Counted from the first letter of the stretch, positions 29,241 through 37,835 are shown. The stretch is DNA of 64,000 nucleotides from Formosa sediminum (GCF_007197735.1 NZ_CP041637.1:1860001-1924000), one strand, 5' to 3'. Translations and numbers: made by a program. Notes: generated by a model not told the origin, from the sequence alone.

Positions 29241-31242
29241 GTTTAAAACGTTTTATTATAAAGTTTGTATAGGGTGTTTACTTATGGTACTGCCTAGTAC
29301 TGCCTTGTGTCAAGATTTAGATTCCGTATCTACAACAACTTTAAAAGAAGTTGTATTAAAGTACAACACTACGCAACACCTAACACATATATCTCCGGTT
29401 CCTGTACAAACTTTAAATAGTGAAACATTAACCCAGTTAAATAGTTTAAGTGTAGCAGATGCTATACGTTTTTTTAGTGGCGTACAGCTTAAGGATTATG
29501 GCGGAGTTGGCGGTTTAAAAACAGTTAATATTAGAAGTATGGGGTCGCAGCACACCGCTGTATTTTATGATGGTGTGCGGTTAGGGAATGCTCAAAACGG
29601 ACAAGTAGATTTGGGTAAATATTCCTTGAATAATATGGAACAAGTTAGTCTCTACCAGGGACAACGTACAGATTTAGAGCAATCGGCAAAGGGGTATGCT
29701 TCTGCTAATAGCATTTATTTAAAATCGAAAGCACCAACATTTTCTTTACATAAAAATTATGAAGCCGAAGCCACTGTAAAAACAGGTTCTTTTGGGCTAA
29801 TGAACCCCTCTCTTGGTTTAGATTATAAACTAAATGATAAAATATCTGCACGATTAAATGCAGAAATGGTGTCTGCAGATGGCGAATATAAGTTTCAATA
29901 TACCAACGGTAGTTACGACACTACTGCAATTCGGAAAAATGCCGACATTAAATCTTATCGTGTAGAAGCGGCTTTATATGGTAAACCATCACACAACAGT
30001 AGTTGGCATGTTAAATACTATCATTTTGATTCCGAACGTGGTTTGCCTGGCGCTATTGTGGCAAATGTTTTTAGTAGACCACAACGTCTTTGGGACCAAA
30101 GTAATTTTATACAAGGCGAATTTAAACAACATGTAAGTGAAGCTTATTCTTATATAATTCGGGCTAAGTATGCCAGTGATCATACCCGATATTTAGACCC
30201 TGAAATTGTATCTCTAGATGGGATTTTAGATAATAAATATTTTCAGAAAACATATTATACTTCAGTCGTAAATACCGTTAAACTAAAACCTTTTTGGAAC
30301 GTCTCTTTAGCATCAGATTTTGAAGAAAGTACACTCGATGCCAATCTTTATCGTTTTGCCTACCCTAAACGTTTTTCTATGCTAAATGCATTTGCAAGTA
30401 ACCTGTATTTTAAACGGTTTAATGTGCAATTAAGTGTATTAAGTACAACTGTTAACGAAACTGTCGAAGCTTATGACTCTGCCGATGATTTTGAAGCGTT
30501 TACTCCATCTTTTATGGTAAACGTACAACCCTTTAAAACTTCGGATTTTAGACTTAGAGCTTTTTATAAAAAGATTTTTAGAATGCCCACATTTAACGAT
30601 TTGTATTACACATTTGTTGGAAATACTTATTTAGATCCAGAATATTCAGAACAGATTAATTTAGGGTTTTCATTTCAACACTCTAAACAAAAATCGTTTT
30701 TTGAATTTCAAGCCGATGTCTATAAAATCTGGATAACCGATAAAATAGTAGCAGTACCAGGGACAAATCTGTTTCGATGGACCATGCTAAATTTAGATGA
30801 GGTTGAAACTACAGGTGTCGAGCTAGGATTTAAATCTGCAATAAAATTATCACATCAATTTAATATTACTACTACTCTAAATTATACGTATCAAGAAGCC
30901 ATAGATGTCACACCTAATAGTAACACAAATGGCGATCAGATTCCGTATATCCCTTTACATAGCGGAAGTGCAACGGCCATGGCTACTTATAAAGCTTTTA
31001 AACTTAACTATAGTTTTATTTACACTGGAGGGCGTTACAGCCAAAAAGCCAATATAAATTCTAATTATTTAGAGCCTTGGTATACACACGACTTGTCTGC
31101 AAATTATACGTTAGGTGTGTTAAATACTAAAGTGATGTTAGGGGTAGAAGTAAATAATCTTTTAGATCAGCAGTATGCTGTAATAAAAAACTTCCCTATG
31201 CCTGGACGTTCTTACAGACTCACACTCAATTTTAAACTTTAA
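29233..31242 (+). CDS. btuB: TonB-dependent vitamin B12 receptor, BtuB-like
   Basis: An outer-membrane TonB-dependent transporter of 669 residues. The start is GTG, chosen because it gives a complete signal peptide ending near CLLMVLPSTALCQ. The plug domain carries SVADAIRFFSGVQL near residue 73 and VNIRSMGSQHTAVFYDGVRL near residue 99; a 22-strand-type barrel follows, ending in YRLTLNFKL. A possible TonB box, TTLKEVVL, is near residue 34. Specificity for cobalamin rests on the riboswitch directly upstream and the BtuG-like partner downstream, as in Bacteroides B12 loci. It is the first gene of a three-gene operon (gaps 17 and 18 bp). Confidence 0.9.
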   Translation: MSLFKTFYYKVCIGCLLMVLPSTALCQDLDSVSTTTLKEVVLKYNTTQHLTHISPVPVQTLNSETLTQLNSLSVADAIRFFSGVQLKDYGGVGGLKTVNIRSMGSQHTAVFYDGVRLGNAQNGQVDLGKYSLNNMEQVSLYQGQRTDLEQSAKGYASANSIYLKSKAPTFSLHKNYEAEATVKTGSFGLMNPSLGLDYKLNDKISARLNAEMVSADGEYKFQYTNGSYDTTAIRKNADIKSYRVEAALYGKPSHNSSWHVKYYHFDSERGLPGAIVANVFSRPQRLWDQSNFIQGEFKQHVSEAYSYIIRAKYASDHTRYLDPEIVSLDGILDNKYFQKTYYTSVVNTVKLKPFWNVSLASDFEESTLDANLYRFAYPKRFSMLNAFASNLYFKRFNVQLSVLSTTVNETVEAYDSADDFEAFTPSFMVNVQPFKTSDFRLRAFYKKIFRMPTFNDLYYTFVGNTYLDPEYSEQINLGFSFQHSKQKSFFEFQADVYKIWITDKIVAVPGTNLFRWTMLNLDEVETTGVELGFKSAIKLSHQFNITTTLNYTYQEAIDVTPNSNTNGDQIPYIPLHSGSATAMATYKAFKLNYSFIYTGGRYSQKANINSNYLEPWYTHDLSANYTLGVLNTKVMLGVEVNNLLDQQYAVIKNFPMPGRSYRLTLNFKL

Positions 31243-31259
31243 ATTTTTAAACCATACTT

Positions 31260-32396
31260 ATGAAAAAACAAGTACTCATTTTAGCGTCGCTTTTATTCTT
31301 TTTGTCTTGTCGATCAGACGATCCAATTACAACAGACGATGACACACAACAACCTACAGAACCCGATACGGAGAATGTTTTAAAAGGGTTTTATGTTTTA
31401 AATGAAGGTAATATGTCTATGAATAAAGCATCTTTAGATTATATGGATTTTGAAACTGGCGAGTATACCCACGATCGTTTTGCTGCAGCGAATCCTTTAG
31501 AAGTAGGAGGATTGGGAGATGTTGGTAATGATATCGGAATTTATGGATCTAAAATGTACGTGGTTATAAATGCTTCAAATAAAGTTGAAGTTTTAGATGT
31601 GGCAACGGGCGAAAAACTTAAACAAATAGATGTAAATAATTGTAGGTATATCACGTTTTATAACGGGAAAGCCTATTTAAGTACTTACTTGGGAGAAATT
31701 GGCGATTATAGTGCCACGCAAGGACAAGTACACGAAATAGATACAACGAGTTTAAGCGTTACCCGTAAAGTAGATGTTGGCCGCCAGCCAGAAGAATTAG
31801 TAGCTTATAATAATAAAATTTATGTAGCTAATTCTGGAGGTTATAGTCCGCCAGATTACGAATCTACTATTTCGGTAATAGATATTGAAAGTTTTACAGA
31901 AATAAATCGTATTGAAGTTGCTATTAATTTACACCGTTTAAAAATTGATAGTGAAGGCGATTTATATGTGTCGTCTCGTGGTGATTATTTTGAAACTCCT
32001 TCAAAATTATATGTTGTAGATACAGCTACAGACACTGTAAAAACAGAGTTTGATTTGGCTGTTAGCAATCTTACTATTTATAATGATATCGCTTATATTT
32101 TTAGCACAGCCTTTAATTATTTTACAGGTGAAAATGTGATTTCTTACAATACGCTAGATACCACAACCGAAACCATTTTAGAGGGGTCTTTTCTTGCCGA
32201 AGGTAATTCAGATTTAATTCAGATTCCATATGGAATAGCCATAAATCCAGAGACAGAAGATATTTATATCACCGATGCAAAAGATTATGTGTCGCCTGGA
32301 GATTTGTATTGTTTTGACTCAGAAGGAGAGTTTAAGTGGAAAGTAGTCACCGGAGATATTCCATCCAAAATTCAATTTGTATATCAACCAGAATAA
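31260..32396 (+). CDS. BtuG-like beta-propeller surface lipoprotein (YncE/DUF5074 type)
   Basis: A 378-residue lipoprotein with a lipobox FLSC at residues 14-17, followed by an acidic, low-complexity linker (SDDPITTDDDTQ) that in Bacteroidota resembles the surface-export signal of lipoproteins. The rest is a YncE-type beta-propeller of about seven blades, seen from repeats such as YVVINASNKVEVLDVATG and YVANSGGY with D-T/I-x-T units. In Bacteroides the surface lipoprotein BtuG is a propeller that captures cobalamin and caps BtuB. Position right after the BtuB-like gene under the same riboswitch, with a matching fold, makes BtuG function likely; binding itself is inferred. Confidence 0.8.
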   Translation: MKKQVLILASLLFFLSCRSDDPITTDDDTQQPTEPDTENVLKGFYVLNEGNMSMNKASLDYMDFETGEYTHDRFAAANPLEVGGLGDVGNDIGIYGSKMYVVINASNKVEVLDVATGEKLKQIDVNNCRYITFYNGKAYLSTYLGEIGDYSATQGQVHEIDTTSLSVTRKVDVGRQPEELVAYNNKIYVANSGGYSPPDYESTISVIDIESFTEINRIEVAINLHRLKIDSEGDLYVSSRGDYFETPSKLYVVDTATDTVKTEFDLAVSNLTIYNDIAYIFSTAFNYFTGENVISYNTLDTTTETILEGSFLAEGNSDLIQIPYGIAINPETEDIYITDAKDYVSPGDLYCFDSEGEFKWKVVTGDIPSKIQFVYQPE

Positions 32397-32414
32397 TTAA
32401 TATAGAAGTAGAAA

Positions 32415-33545
32415 ATGAAAAATTTAAATTATTTTACAACAAACAAAATTGCATTTTTAATTGGCTGTACGGCTTTGTGTTTATCATGCTCGTCTGACGA
32501 TGATCCTATTTTAGCACCAGAAATAGAATTATCTGTTGCAGAACAAAATGTTGAAATGACCATGGGTGAAACCAAGTCTTTTGAAGCTTTTAATTTAAAC
32601 GACGATGAATATATTACAGCTTGGACTATAGGTGATAGCTTAGTGTCTTCTGAAACGTCTTACAATTTTACTCCAGAAACTTCAGGGGCGTACGCGTTAA
32701 GTTACCATGCCTATAATGAGAGTGGAGATTATACCTTTAATTATAATATAACTGTAGAGGCTTACATACGCCCAACGACTTCTTCAAGTACGGCTTATGT
32801 ATCAGAAATAATAGATTATGTCCCTGCTCCAGGACAATACATTAATACAGATTTAGGAAATGATAGAGGAGCAGCGACTGTTGTAGGAGGCAGTAGCGGT
32901 TTAGTTAGTTTAGGAGCTTGGGGAGGTTCTATAACATTAGGGTTTGATCATACCATTTTAAATACTGCAGATGCTACAGATTTTATTGTGTATGGTAATG
33001 CTTTTTCAAGTGCTGCAGAGCCAGGAATTATTTGGGTTATGCAAGATGAAAATGCTAATGGTGTTGCTGATGATACTTGGTATGAAATTAAAGGAAGTGG
33101 ACACGATTTAGACGGCACAAGTCGTAATTATAGTGTTACCTATTTTAAGCCAGCAACAGATGATGATGATGATGTGTTTTGGGAAGATAGCGAAGGGGCT
33201 ACAGGAGTTGTGAAAAAGAATTCATTTCGAACACAAGGCTATTATCCAGCATGGATTACAGCAGATTCTTACACCGTTTCTGGAACACTATTATCTGATG
33301 AAAATGTAGATTTAAGTAATCCTTCTTTTGTGAAAAGTTTAGCATTTGAATATGGTTATGCAGACAATACAAGTGGAGGAGATGCAATAGATATTTCGGA
33401 TGCAATTGATGACGCAGGAAATACTGTATCGTTAAGCGGAATTGACTTTGTAAAAATTCAAACTGGTGTGCAAGCCGATTTAGGATGGCTAGGTGAATTA
33501 TCCACAGAAGTAAAAGGAGTAGCAGATTTAAGTTTGTTAGAATAA
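32415..33545 (+). CDS. Third surface lipoprotein of the B12 operon, function unknown
   Basis: A 376-residue lipoprotein with lipobox CLSC (residues 22-25) and an SSDDDP acidic tail that suggests surface exposure. Residues about 35-110 resemble a PKD/Ig-like beta-sandwich (AWTIGDSLVSSETSYNFTP near residue 67). The remainder, about 120-376, contains VVGGSSGLVSLGAWGG near residue 157, DFIVYGNAFSSAAEPG and DDTWYEIKGSGHD, a beta-rich module of the concanavalin or jelly-roll sort with no catalytic motif I can name. The operon context (riboswitch, BtuB, BtuG-like) points to cobalamin binding, in the role that BtuH has in Bacteroides. I do not recognise BtuH-specific sequence. Confidence 0.7.
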   Translation: MKNLNYFTTNKIAFLIGCTALCLSCSSDDDPILAPEIELSVAEQNVEMTMGETKSFEAFNLNDDEYITAWTIGDSLVSSETSYNFTPETSGAYALSYHAYNESGDYTFNYNITVEAYIRPTTSSSTAYVSEIIDYVPAPGQYINTDLGNDRGAATVVGGSSGLVSLGAWGGSITLGFDHTILNTADATDFIVYGNAFSSAAEPGIIWVMQDENANGVADDTWYEIKGSGHDLDGTSRNYSVTYFKPATDDDDDVFWEDSEGATGVVKKNSFRTQGYYPAWITADSYTVSGTLLSDENVDLSNPSFVKSLAFEYGYADNTSGGDAIDISDAIDDAGNTVSLSGIDFVKIQTGVQADLGWLGELSTEVKGVADLSLLE

Positions 33546-33560
33546 TAAAAACTGAAATTA

Positions 33561-33600
33561 TAAAACAGGCATTCCAAATTAATTTGGAATGCCTGTTTTA
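33561..33600. terminator. Bidirectional terminator of the B12 operon and PH-domain gene
   Basis: A perfect inverted repeat of two 20-base arms meeting at 33580/33581 and containing AACAGGCATTCC, with A-run and T-run at the ends. It stops both the plus-strand B12 operon and the minus-strand PH-domain gene, which converge here. Confidence 0.85.
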
Positions 33601-33609
33601 ATTTTAAGT

Positions 33610-33987
33610 CTACATGACCTTCTGAGCCAAATATTTTTGTACTTCGTACACATTTATACTTTTGTTAAACTTTTTACTTACAGACGGCAAGTTTTCACTA
33701 GAAATCCAGATTTTTAATTCGGCATCTAAATCAAATGTCCCAGCAGTTTCTAAAGAAAATCTAGAAATGCTCTTATAAGGCATAGATTTATATTCCTGTT
33801 TACTACCTGTTAAACCTTGAACGTCTATTAAAATTAATCGCTTATTGGTAAACATAAATGTGTCTCGTAAAAGTTTAAATCCTAACTCTACATGTTCACC
33901 TTCTACGAGTAGTCTCCCGTATTTGGCATTTAATTGTTCTGGAGAAACTTCTGAAGCATTTCCTAATATTTTATTGAATATTCCCAT
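33610..33987 (-). CDS. PH-domain (bPH_1) protein
   Basis: A soluble 125-residue protein that is almost entirely one bacterial pleckstrin-homology-like domain. Characteristic are the core strands FMFTNKRLILIDVQG near residue 46 and KSISRFSLETAGTFD near residue 73, followed by LDAELKIWISS. No signal peptide or membrane segment is present. The biological role of the bPH_1 family in Bacteroidota is unknown; PH folds bind lipids or proteins in eukaryotes but that cannot be assumed here. It converges on the B12 operon over a shared terminator. Confidence 0.8.
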   Translation of the reverse strand: MGIFNKILGNASEVSPEQLNAKYGRLLVEGEHVELGFKLLRDTFMFTNKRLILIDVQGLTGSKQEYKSMPYKSISRFSLETAGTFDLDAELKIWISSENLPSVSKKFNKSINVYEVQKYLAQKVM

Positions 33988-34359
33988 AGTTTAATGTTCT
34001 GTTTTAAAATTTATAGATGGTCTTATAATCTAAGTATCCTTCAAAATATATTTTTATAAGGGTTAAACTATACATTTTAACCTAGTATTACAGCCAAATT
34101 TTTTATAAAATTTAGAATAAAAATAAAATTAAAAGCCTTTAAAAATGAATATGATTAAAATTTAAATCAATTCCTGAAGGACTTATAAAACAAGATAAAA
34201 CCGTAGTAAAATACTCTTTTTTAGTCTAGAAATCGGTATTTTTGAGTGTTAAAATAATTGCCAATAGTAATTGTTTTATATTGAATATATCTTTAGTTAT
34301 AAGTCTTAAAATACTACTTTAACGTTGTGTATATTCATGAAAATTAAATATTAAATATC
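33988..34359. other. Noncoding AT-rich gap between PH-domain and lrgA-like genes
   Basis: A 372-bp divergent intergenic region. It has no convincing open frame, strong hairpin, or exact TAnnTTTG promoter; the nearest approach is TATCTTTA at 34288-34295 facing lrgA. Both genes it separates start here, so promoters must be inside. Confidence 0.5.
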
Positions 34360-34722
34360 ATGAAACAAGTAGTTATAATAATGGGGTGTTTACTATTTGG
34401 TGAATTTGTAGTATATCTCACCGGAATTAAAATGCCTTCCAGTATCATAGGTATGCTGCTTTTAACGGTGTCTTTAGAAATGGGATGGGTTAAATTAGAT
34501 TGGGTTAAAGGGTTAAGTAATTTTTTAACTAAAAACATGGCCTTCTTTTTTGTGCCTCCTGGAGTGGCAATAATGTTATACTTGGATCTTATTCAGGCTT
34601 CATTTTGGCCTATAATAATAGCGTCTACTTTCGGAACCATAATTGTATTTGCCTGTACAGGGTGGACACACCAATTGTTTATGAAGCACAAAAATACATT
34701 TAAAAAAAACAAGACGTCTTAA
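34360..34722 (+). CDS. CidA/LrgA-family membrane protein
   Basis: A 120-residue, four-helix membrane protein. Hydrophobic segments fall at about 5-20, 29-45, 62-80 and 85-105, and the loop GIKMPSSIIGMLLL near residue 22 is the hallmark of the family. These proteins work with an LrgB/CidB partner as holin-like channels or glycolate/lactate/pyruvate transporters depending on the bacterium. The LrgB-type gene follows 9 bp downstream, so this is a standard lrgAB operon. Which of the two physiological roles applies is not shown by the sequence. Confidence 0.88.
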   Translation: MKQVVIIMGCLLFGEFVVYLTGIKMPSSIIGMLLLTVSLEMGWVKLDWVKGLSNFLTKNMAFFFVPPGVAIMLYLDLIQASFWPIIIASTFGTIIVFACTGWTHQLFMKHKNTFKKNKTS

Positions 34723-34731
34723 ACTTGGTGT

Positions 34732-35439
34732 ATGACTACTATACTACATTCAGAAATTTTTATTCTCACCTTAACGTTTATTGCATATTTTTTAGCACAA
34801 AGTATTCAACGTAAAACAAAAATGCTTTTTCTTAATCCTGTTCTAATTGCTATAATTTTAATTATTGGGTTTTTAACAGTATTTAAAATAGATTTTGAGT
34901 CTTATAAAGCGGGAAGTCGTATGATAGAGTTTTTATTGAAACCTGCCATTGTTGCATTAGGTGTACCTTTATATCAGCAATTGGGTAAAATAAAAAAACA
35001 AGCCATTCCAATAATAATATCTCAATTAGTGGGGTGTATTGCGGGAGTAGTTTCGGTGGTTTTAATTGCTAAATTTATGGGAGCACCAAAAGAAATTATT
35101 TTTTCTATTGCCCCAAAATCGGTAACGACACCTATTGCAATGGAAGTCTCTAAAACCTTAGGAGGTATACCGCCTCTAACAGCATCTGTTGTTATTTTAT
35201 TTGGTATATTAGGATCTATTTTTGGTTACGAAATCATGAAAATTTCGCGAATAAAAAGTTCTATCGCTCAAGGTATTTCTATGGGTACTGCGGCTCACGT
35301 TTTAGGCGCTTCTAAATCAATGGAAATTAGTGGTAATTTTGGAGCTTTATCTAGTATTGGACTTATTATTAATGGTGTATTAACGGCTTTATTAGCTCCT
35401 TACATTATTTCGTTTTTAAGTCTATGGATAGAATTTTAA
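34732..35439 (+). CDS. LrgB-family membrane protein
   Basis: A 235-residue integral membrane protein of the LrgB/CidB/PlsH family. The conserved segments FLLKPAIVALGVPLYQQL near residue 66, APKSVTTPIAMEVSK near residue 125 and GTAAHVLGASKSME near residue 184 are present. About six to eight membrane segments are visible. It partners the CidA/LrgA-like protein encoded 9 bp upstream. In plants the fused homologue exchanges glycolate and glycerate, and in some bacteria the pair exports or imports three-carbon acids, so a short-chain organic acid is one candidate substrate. Confidence 0.9.
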   Translation: MTTILHSEIFILTLTFIAYFLAQSIQRKTKMLFLNPVLIAIILIIGFLTVFKIDFESYKAGSRMIEFLLKPAIVALGVPLYQQLGKIKKQAIPIIISQLVGCIAGVVSVVLIAKFMGAPKEIIFSIAPKSVTTPIAMEVSKTLGGIPPLTASVVILFGILGSIFGYEIMKISRIKSSIAQGISMGTAAHVLGASKSMEISGNFGALSSIGLIINGVLTALLAPYIISFLSLWIEF

Positions 35440-35470
35440 AGGAATAAATTTTACGAGCAACAATGATATA

Positions 35471-35503
35471 AAAAAAGCGACACCAATGGGTGTCGCTTTT
35501 TAG
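35471..35503. terminator. Bidirectional terminator, convergent lrgB-like and DUF4369 genes
   Basis: AAAAGCGACACC (35473-35484) pairs with GGTGTCGCTTTT (35489-35500) over a 4-nt loop, with A- and T-runs on either side. It shares the AAAGCGAC core with two other terminators in the window. Confidence 0.85.
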
Positions 35504-35519
35504 TAAAATAGTATTTAAA

Positions 35520-36212
35520 TTATTTTTTCTTAAGATCTTCAATATATGTTTGTAATTGTTTTCCGTAAGTAGATGCTTTTACTTCAGGAGTAAGAGAGGT
35601 GTTTATAGTGTCTAACCACTTAACATTTGCATCATAAATTTCAGATAAAGCTAAATACGGAGCAACTTCTGCATCTTTGTGGTTAATAGCATAATTTACA
35701 GTAAATAAATACTTACGTTTAATTAATCCTGCGTCTGCTTTACTTATACTATCTAATTTAATAGAATCTTTAGCTTTATTTGCTTCAAAATTTTCTTTTA
35801 TTAAATCTAAACGTGCATTTTTAAGTCTAGAATTAAATACGTTGTATTCATCTAATAAAGCTTGGTTTTTAGATCCTGAAATTGTTGCATCTGTGACAAA
35901 GTGTTTCAGTGTTGTTTTAATATCTATAACTCCTGCTTCTGCAAAAAACGGCAAATGCTCATAAGATTTATCGTGTTTATTTAAAACCAAATAAAATATT
36001 TCTGGGGAATCTACTTGTCCGTGTAATTCAAAATTTTCATTTCCGTTAATGTGTATAGAATCTAAAGAGACCAAAAGTGAATCTTCAATTTTTTGAAGAT
36101 AAACAGTTCCCTTTTTTAAACCCTTTACATGTGTTTTTACAGTTAAATTTCCTTGATCTTTACCACAAGCGACAACGATTAATAAAAGGAATAGAATAGT
36201 TAGTTTTTTCAT
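35520..36212 (-). CDS. DUF4369-domain lipoprotein
   Basis: A 230-residue lipoprotein with lipobox VVAC at residues 13-16. The region from about 22 to 115 matches the DUF4369 beta-domain that in Bacteroidota often precedes a thioredoxin-like AhpC/TSA domain (VKGLKKGTVYLQKIEDSLL near residue 33). Here the thioredoxin domain is absent and the C-terminal half is a charged helical region without cysteines, so it is the DUF4369-only form. It sits in the cell envelope. Function unknown. The DUF819 gene is 50 bp upstream on the same strand, so they may share a transcript. Confidence 0.75.
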   Translation of the reverse strand: MKKLTILFLLLIVVACGKDQGNLTVKTHVKGLKKGTVYLQKIEDSLLVSLDSIHINGNENFELHGQVDSPEIFYLVLNKHDKSYEHLPFFAEAGVIDIKTTLKHFVTDATISGSKNQALLDEYNVFNSRLKNARLDLIKENFEANKAKDSIKLDSISKADAGLIKRKYLFTVNYAINHKDAEVAPYLALSEIYDANVKWLDTINTSLTPEVKASTYGKQLQTYIEDLKKK

Positions 36213-36261
36213 TTATGATTGAATTTTGGAGGGCAAATATCTTATAATTATTTGTTAAATA

Positions 36262-37527
36262 CTAGTTAGTAGCTACGATTTTCATGAGCTCTGTACACAG
36301 AATTGCGCCATAAGTTCCTACCACATAACCAAACACTGCTAAAAGGGCACCCACAGTGGCTAAAGATGGATGAAAAGCAGCTGCTACAACAGGAGCCGAG
36401 GCTGCACCACCTACATTAGCTTGACTTCCAACTGCCAAGAAAAAGTAAGGAGCTTTTATAAGTTTAGCGACTACTATTAGTAATACAGCATGTATAAACA
36501 TCCACACAATACCAATTAGTATGAGACCTGGGTTTTCGAATAATTTTGTTAAATCCATTTTCATTCCAATGGTTGCAACCAAAATGTATATAAATACACT
36601 GCCAATTTTACTTGCTCCTGCGCCTTCGTAAGCCTTAGCCTTAGTAAAGGATAATAATATACCAAAAATTGTAGCAAGTGTAATGAGCCAAAAGAAACTA
36701 CTGCCAAAAGATGATAATGGGCTTCTTGGATCGCTTACAGCTTCAAAGTTAGAAGTTAAGAAGGTTGAAATTAATTCAGATCCAAAATGAGCACATCCTA
36801 CAGATACAAATGCGAAAGTAAGAATCAGCATAATGTCTGTTAAAGTTGGTATTTTAGTTGTTTTTTCACTAAAAGTTTGAACTCTTTTCTGTAATTCATT
36901 AATAGCTGTATTATCGGCTTTTAACCAATTGTCAATATTTTTTCGTTTTCCAATTCCTAATAATATTAACGCCATCCAAATATTGGCTACCACTATGTCT
37001 ATTAATACCATACCGCCATACAACTCTTGATTAAATTGATAAATTTCTAACATGGCTGCTTGATTTGGACCTCCACCAATCCAACTCCCTGCAAGGGTAG
37101 ATAATCCGCGCCATACGGCATCAAACCCAGCACCTCCAACAGTTTCGGGAGAAAATGTAGAAATTATTAATATGGCAATAGGTCCGCCTATTATAATACC
37201 TAAGGTTCCTGTAAAGAACATAATTAAAGCTTTCCAACCTAAATTAAAAATAGCTTTTAGGTCTATACTAATAGTCATTAATACTAAAGCTGCTGGTAAC
37301 AGGTATCGGCTGGCAATAAAATAGGTCTGAGAAATATCTGCTGAAATAATACCTAAAGAATTAAAAATGGCAGGAATTAAGTAGCACATTAATAAACCAG
37401 GAATGTATTTGTAAAAAGTAATCCAGAATTTTGAAGTTTTAGCTTCTGTATAAAATACAAAGCCTAATGATAGCATTAAAATTCCAAATACAATAGCATC
37501 ATTAGTAAATAGAGGTGTGTTTTCCAT
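36262..37527 (-). CDS. DUF819-family membrane protein (YjcL-like transporter)
   Basis: A 421-residue membrane protein with about eleven hydrophobic segments. Typical family stretches are LAGSWIGGGPNQAAMLEI near residue 145, then SKIGSVFIYILVATIGMKMD near residue 303 and GSQANVGGAASAPVVAAAF near residue 370. The repeated glycine-rich loops resemble the two halves of a sodium-coupled transporter related to the gluconate/CPA type folds. The substrate of DUF819 proteins has not been settled. It is the first gene before a lipoprotein of the DUF4369 type and faces away from the noncoding RNA block to its right. Confidence 0.85.
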   Translation of the reverse strand: MENTPLFTNDAIVFGILMLSLGFVFYTEAKTSKFWITFYKYIPGLLMCYLIPAIFNSLGIISADISQTYFIASRYLLPAALVLMTISIDLKAIFNLGWKALIMFFTGTLGIIIGGPIAILIISTFSPETVGGAGFDAVWRGLSTLAGSWIGGGPNQAAMLEIYQFNQELYGGMVLIDIVVANIWMALILLGIGKRKNIDNWLKADNTAINELQKRVQTFSEKTTKIPTLTDIMLILTFAFVSVGCAHFGSELISTFLTSNFEAVSDPRSPLSSFGSSFFWLITLATIFGILLSFTKAKAYEGAGASKIGSVFIYILVATIGMKMDLTKLFENPGLILIGIVWMFIHAVLLIVVAKLIKAPYFFLAVGSQANVGGAASAPVVAAAFHPSLATVGALLAVFGYVVGTYGAILCTELMKIVATN

Positions 37528-37592
37528 AAAGAATTGTTAAAGTTGCAAAATAGCAAATTTGAGCATTAAAAAAAAGGGTTGGTTTTAAAGTT

Positions 37593-37608
37593 TGGCACGA
37601 TGATTGCT
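37593..37608 (+). promoter_or_regulatory. Sigma-54 (RpoN) promoter
   Basis: TGGCACGATGATTGCT matches the -24/-12 consensus TGGCAC-N5-TTGCW at every fixed position, with GG (37594) and GC (37606) exactly 12 bases apart. Transcription would start near 37619 on the plus strand. No coding gene follows on that strand for over 1.4 kb. Confidence 0.75.
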
Positions 37609-37618
37609 TTTTTTATAT

Positions 37619-37733
37619 CAATTATTATGATGAAGAATATTAGAGTGTGGTTACTTTAATATTAAGAGTAATAATTTTTCATATTGGTTGGTTAGTTAGT
37701 GAAAAAGCATCCCTCGAGGATGCTTTTTTTGTT
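37619..37733 (+). ncRNA. Candidate sigma-54-dependent small RNA (about 115 nt)
   Basis: A short transcript is predicted between the sigma-54 promoter at 37593-37608 and a strong intrinsic terminator (AAAAAGCATCC at 37702-37712 with GGATGCTTTTT at 37718-37728, then T-run). The middle part, 37683-37700, is an unstructured T/G-rich run (TTGGTTGGTTAGTTAGTG) of the kind that pairs with purine-rich ribosome-binding regions. A 10-codon frame (MMKNIRVWLL, 37627-37659) lies in its 5' part, so it could also be a dual-function or leader RNA. There is no downstream plus-strand gene for it to lead into. Confidence 0.55.
37700..37733 (+). terminator. Terminator of the candidate sRNA
   Basis: AAAAAGCATCC (37702-37712) pairs with GGATGCTTTTT (37718-37728), loop of five, followed by more T on the plus strand. 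Confidence 0.85.
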
Positions 37734-37813
37734 TTAAAATTTTGCTATAGATTTAATTATACGAGATGCTTTTTTTGTTAAATATGGTTTGCTTTATAAA
37801 TTGATTTTGAGAG

Positions 37814-37835
37814 GTCTAATTAAATTTAATTAGAC
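37814..37835. repeat. Perfect 22-bp palindrome
   Basis: GTCTAATTAAA followed directly by TTTAATTAGAC: the two 11-base arms are exact reverse complements with no spacer, in AT-rich noncoding DNA. It could be an operator for a dimeric regulator; there is no T-run to make it a terminator. Confidence 0.6.

Noticed and set aside
34200-34340. LytTR-like direct repeats upstream of the lrgA-like gene
   Set aside because: Segments such as AACGTTGTG look similar to LytTR half-sites, but no pair with the right spacing was found, so I do not link the LytS/LytTR pair at 46.2-48 kb with lrgAB.
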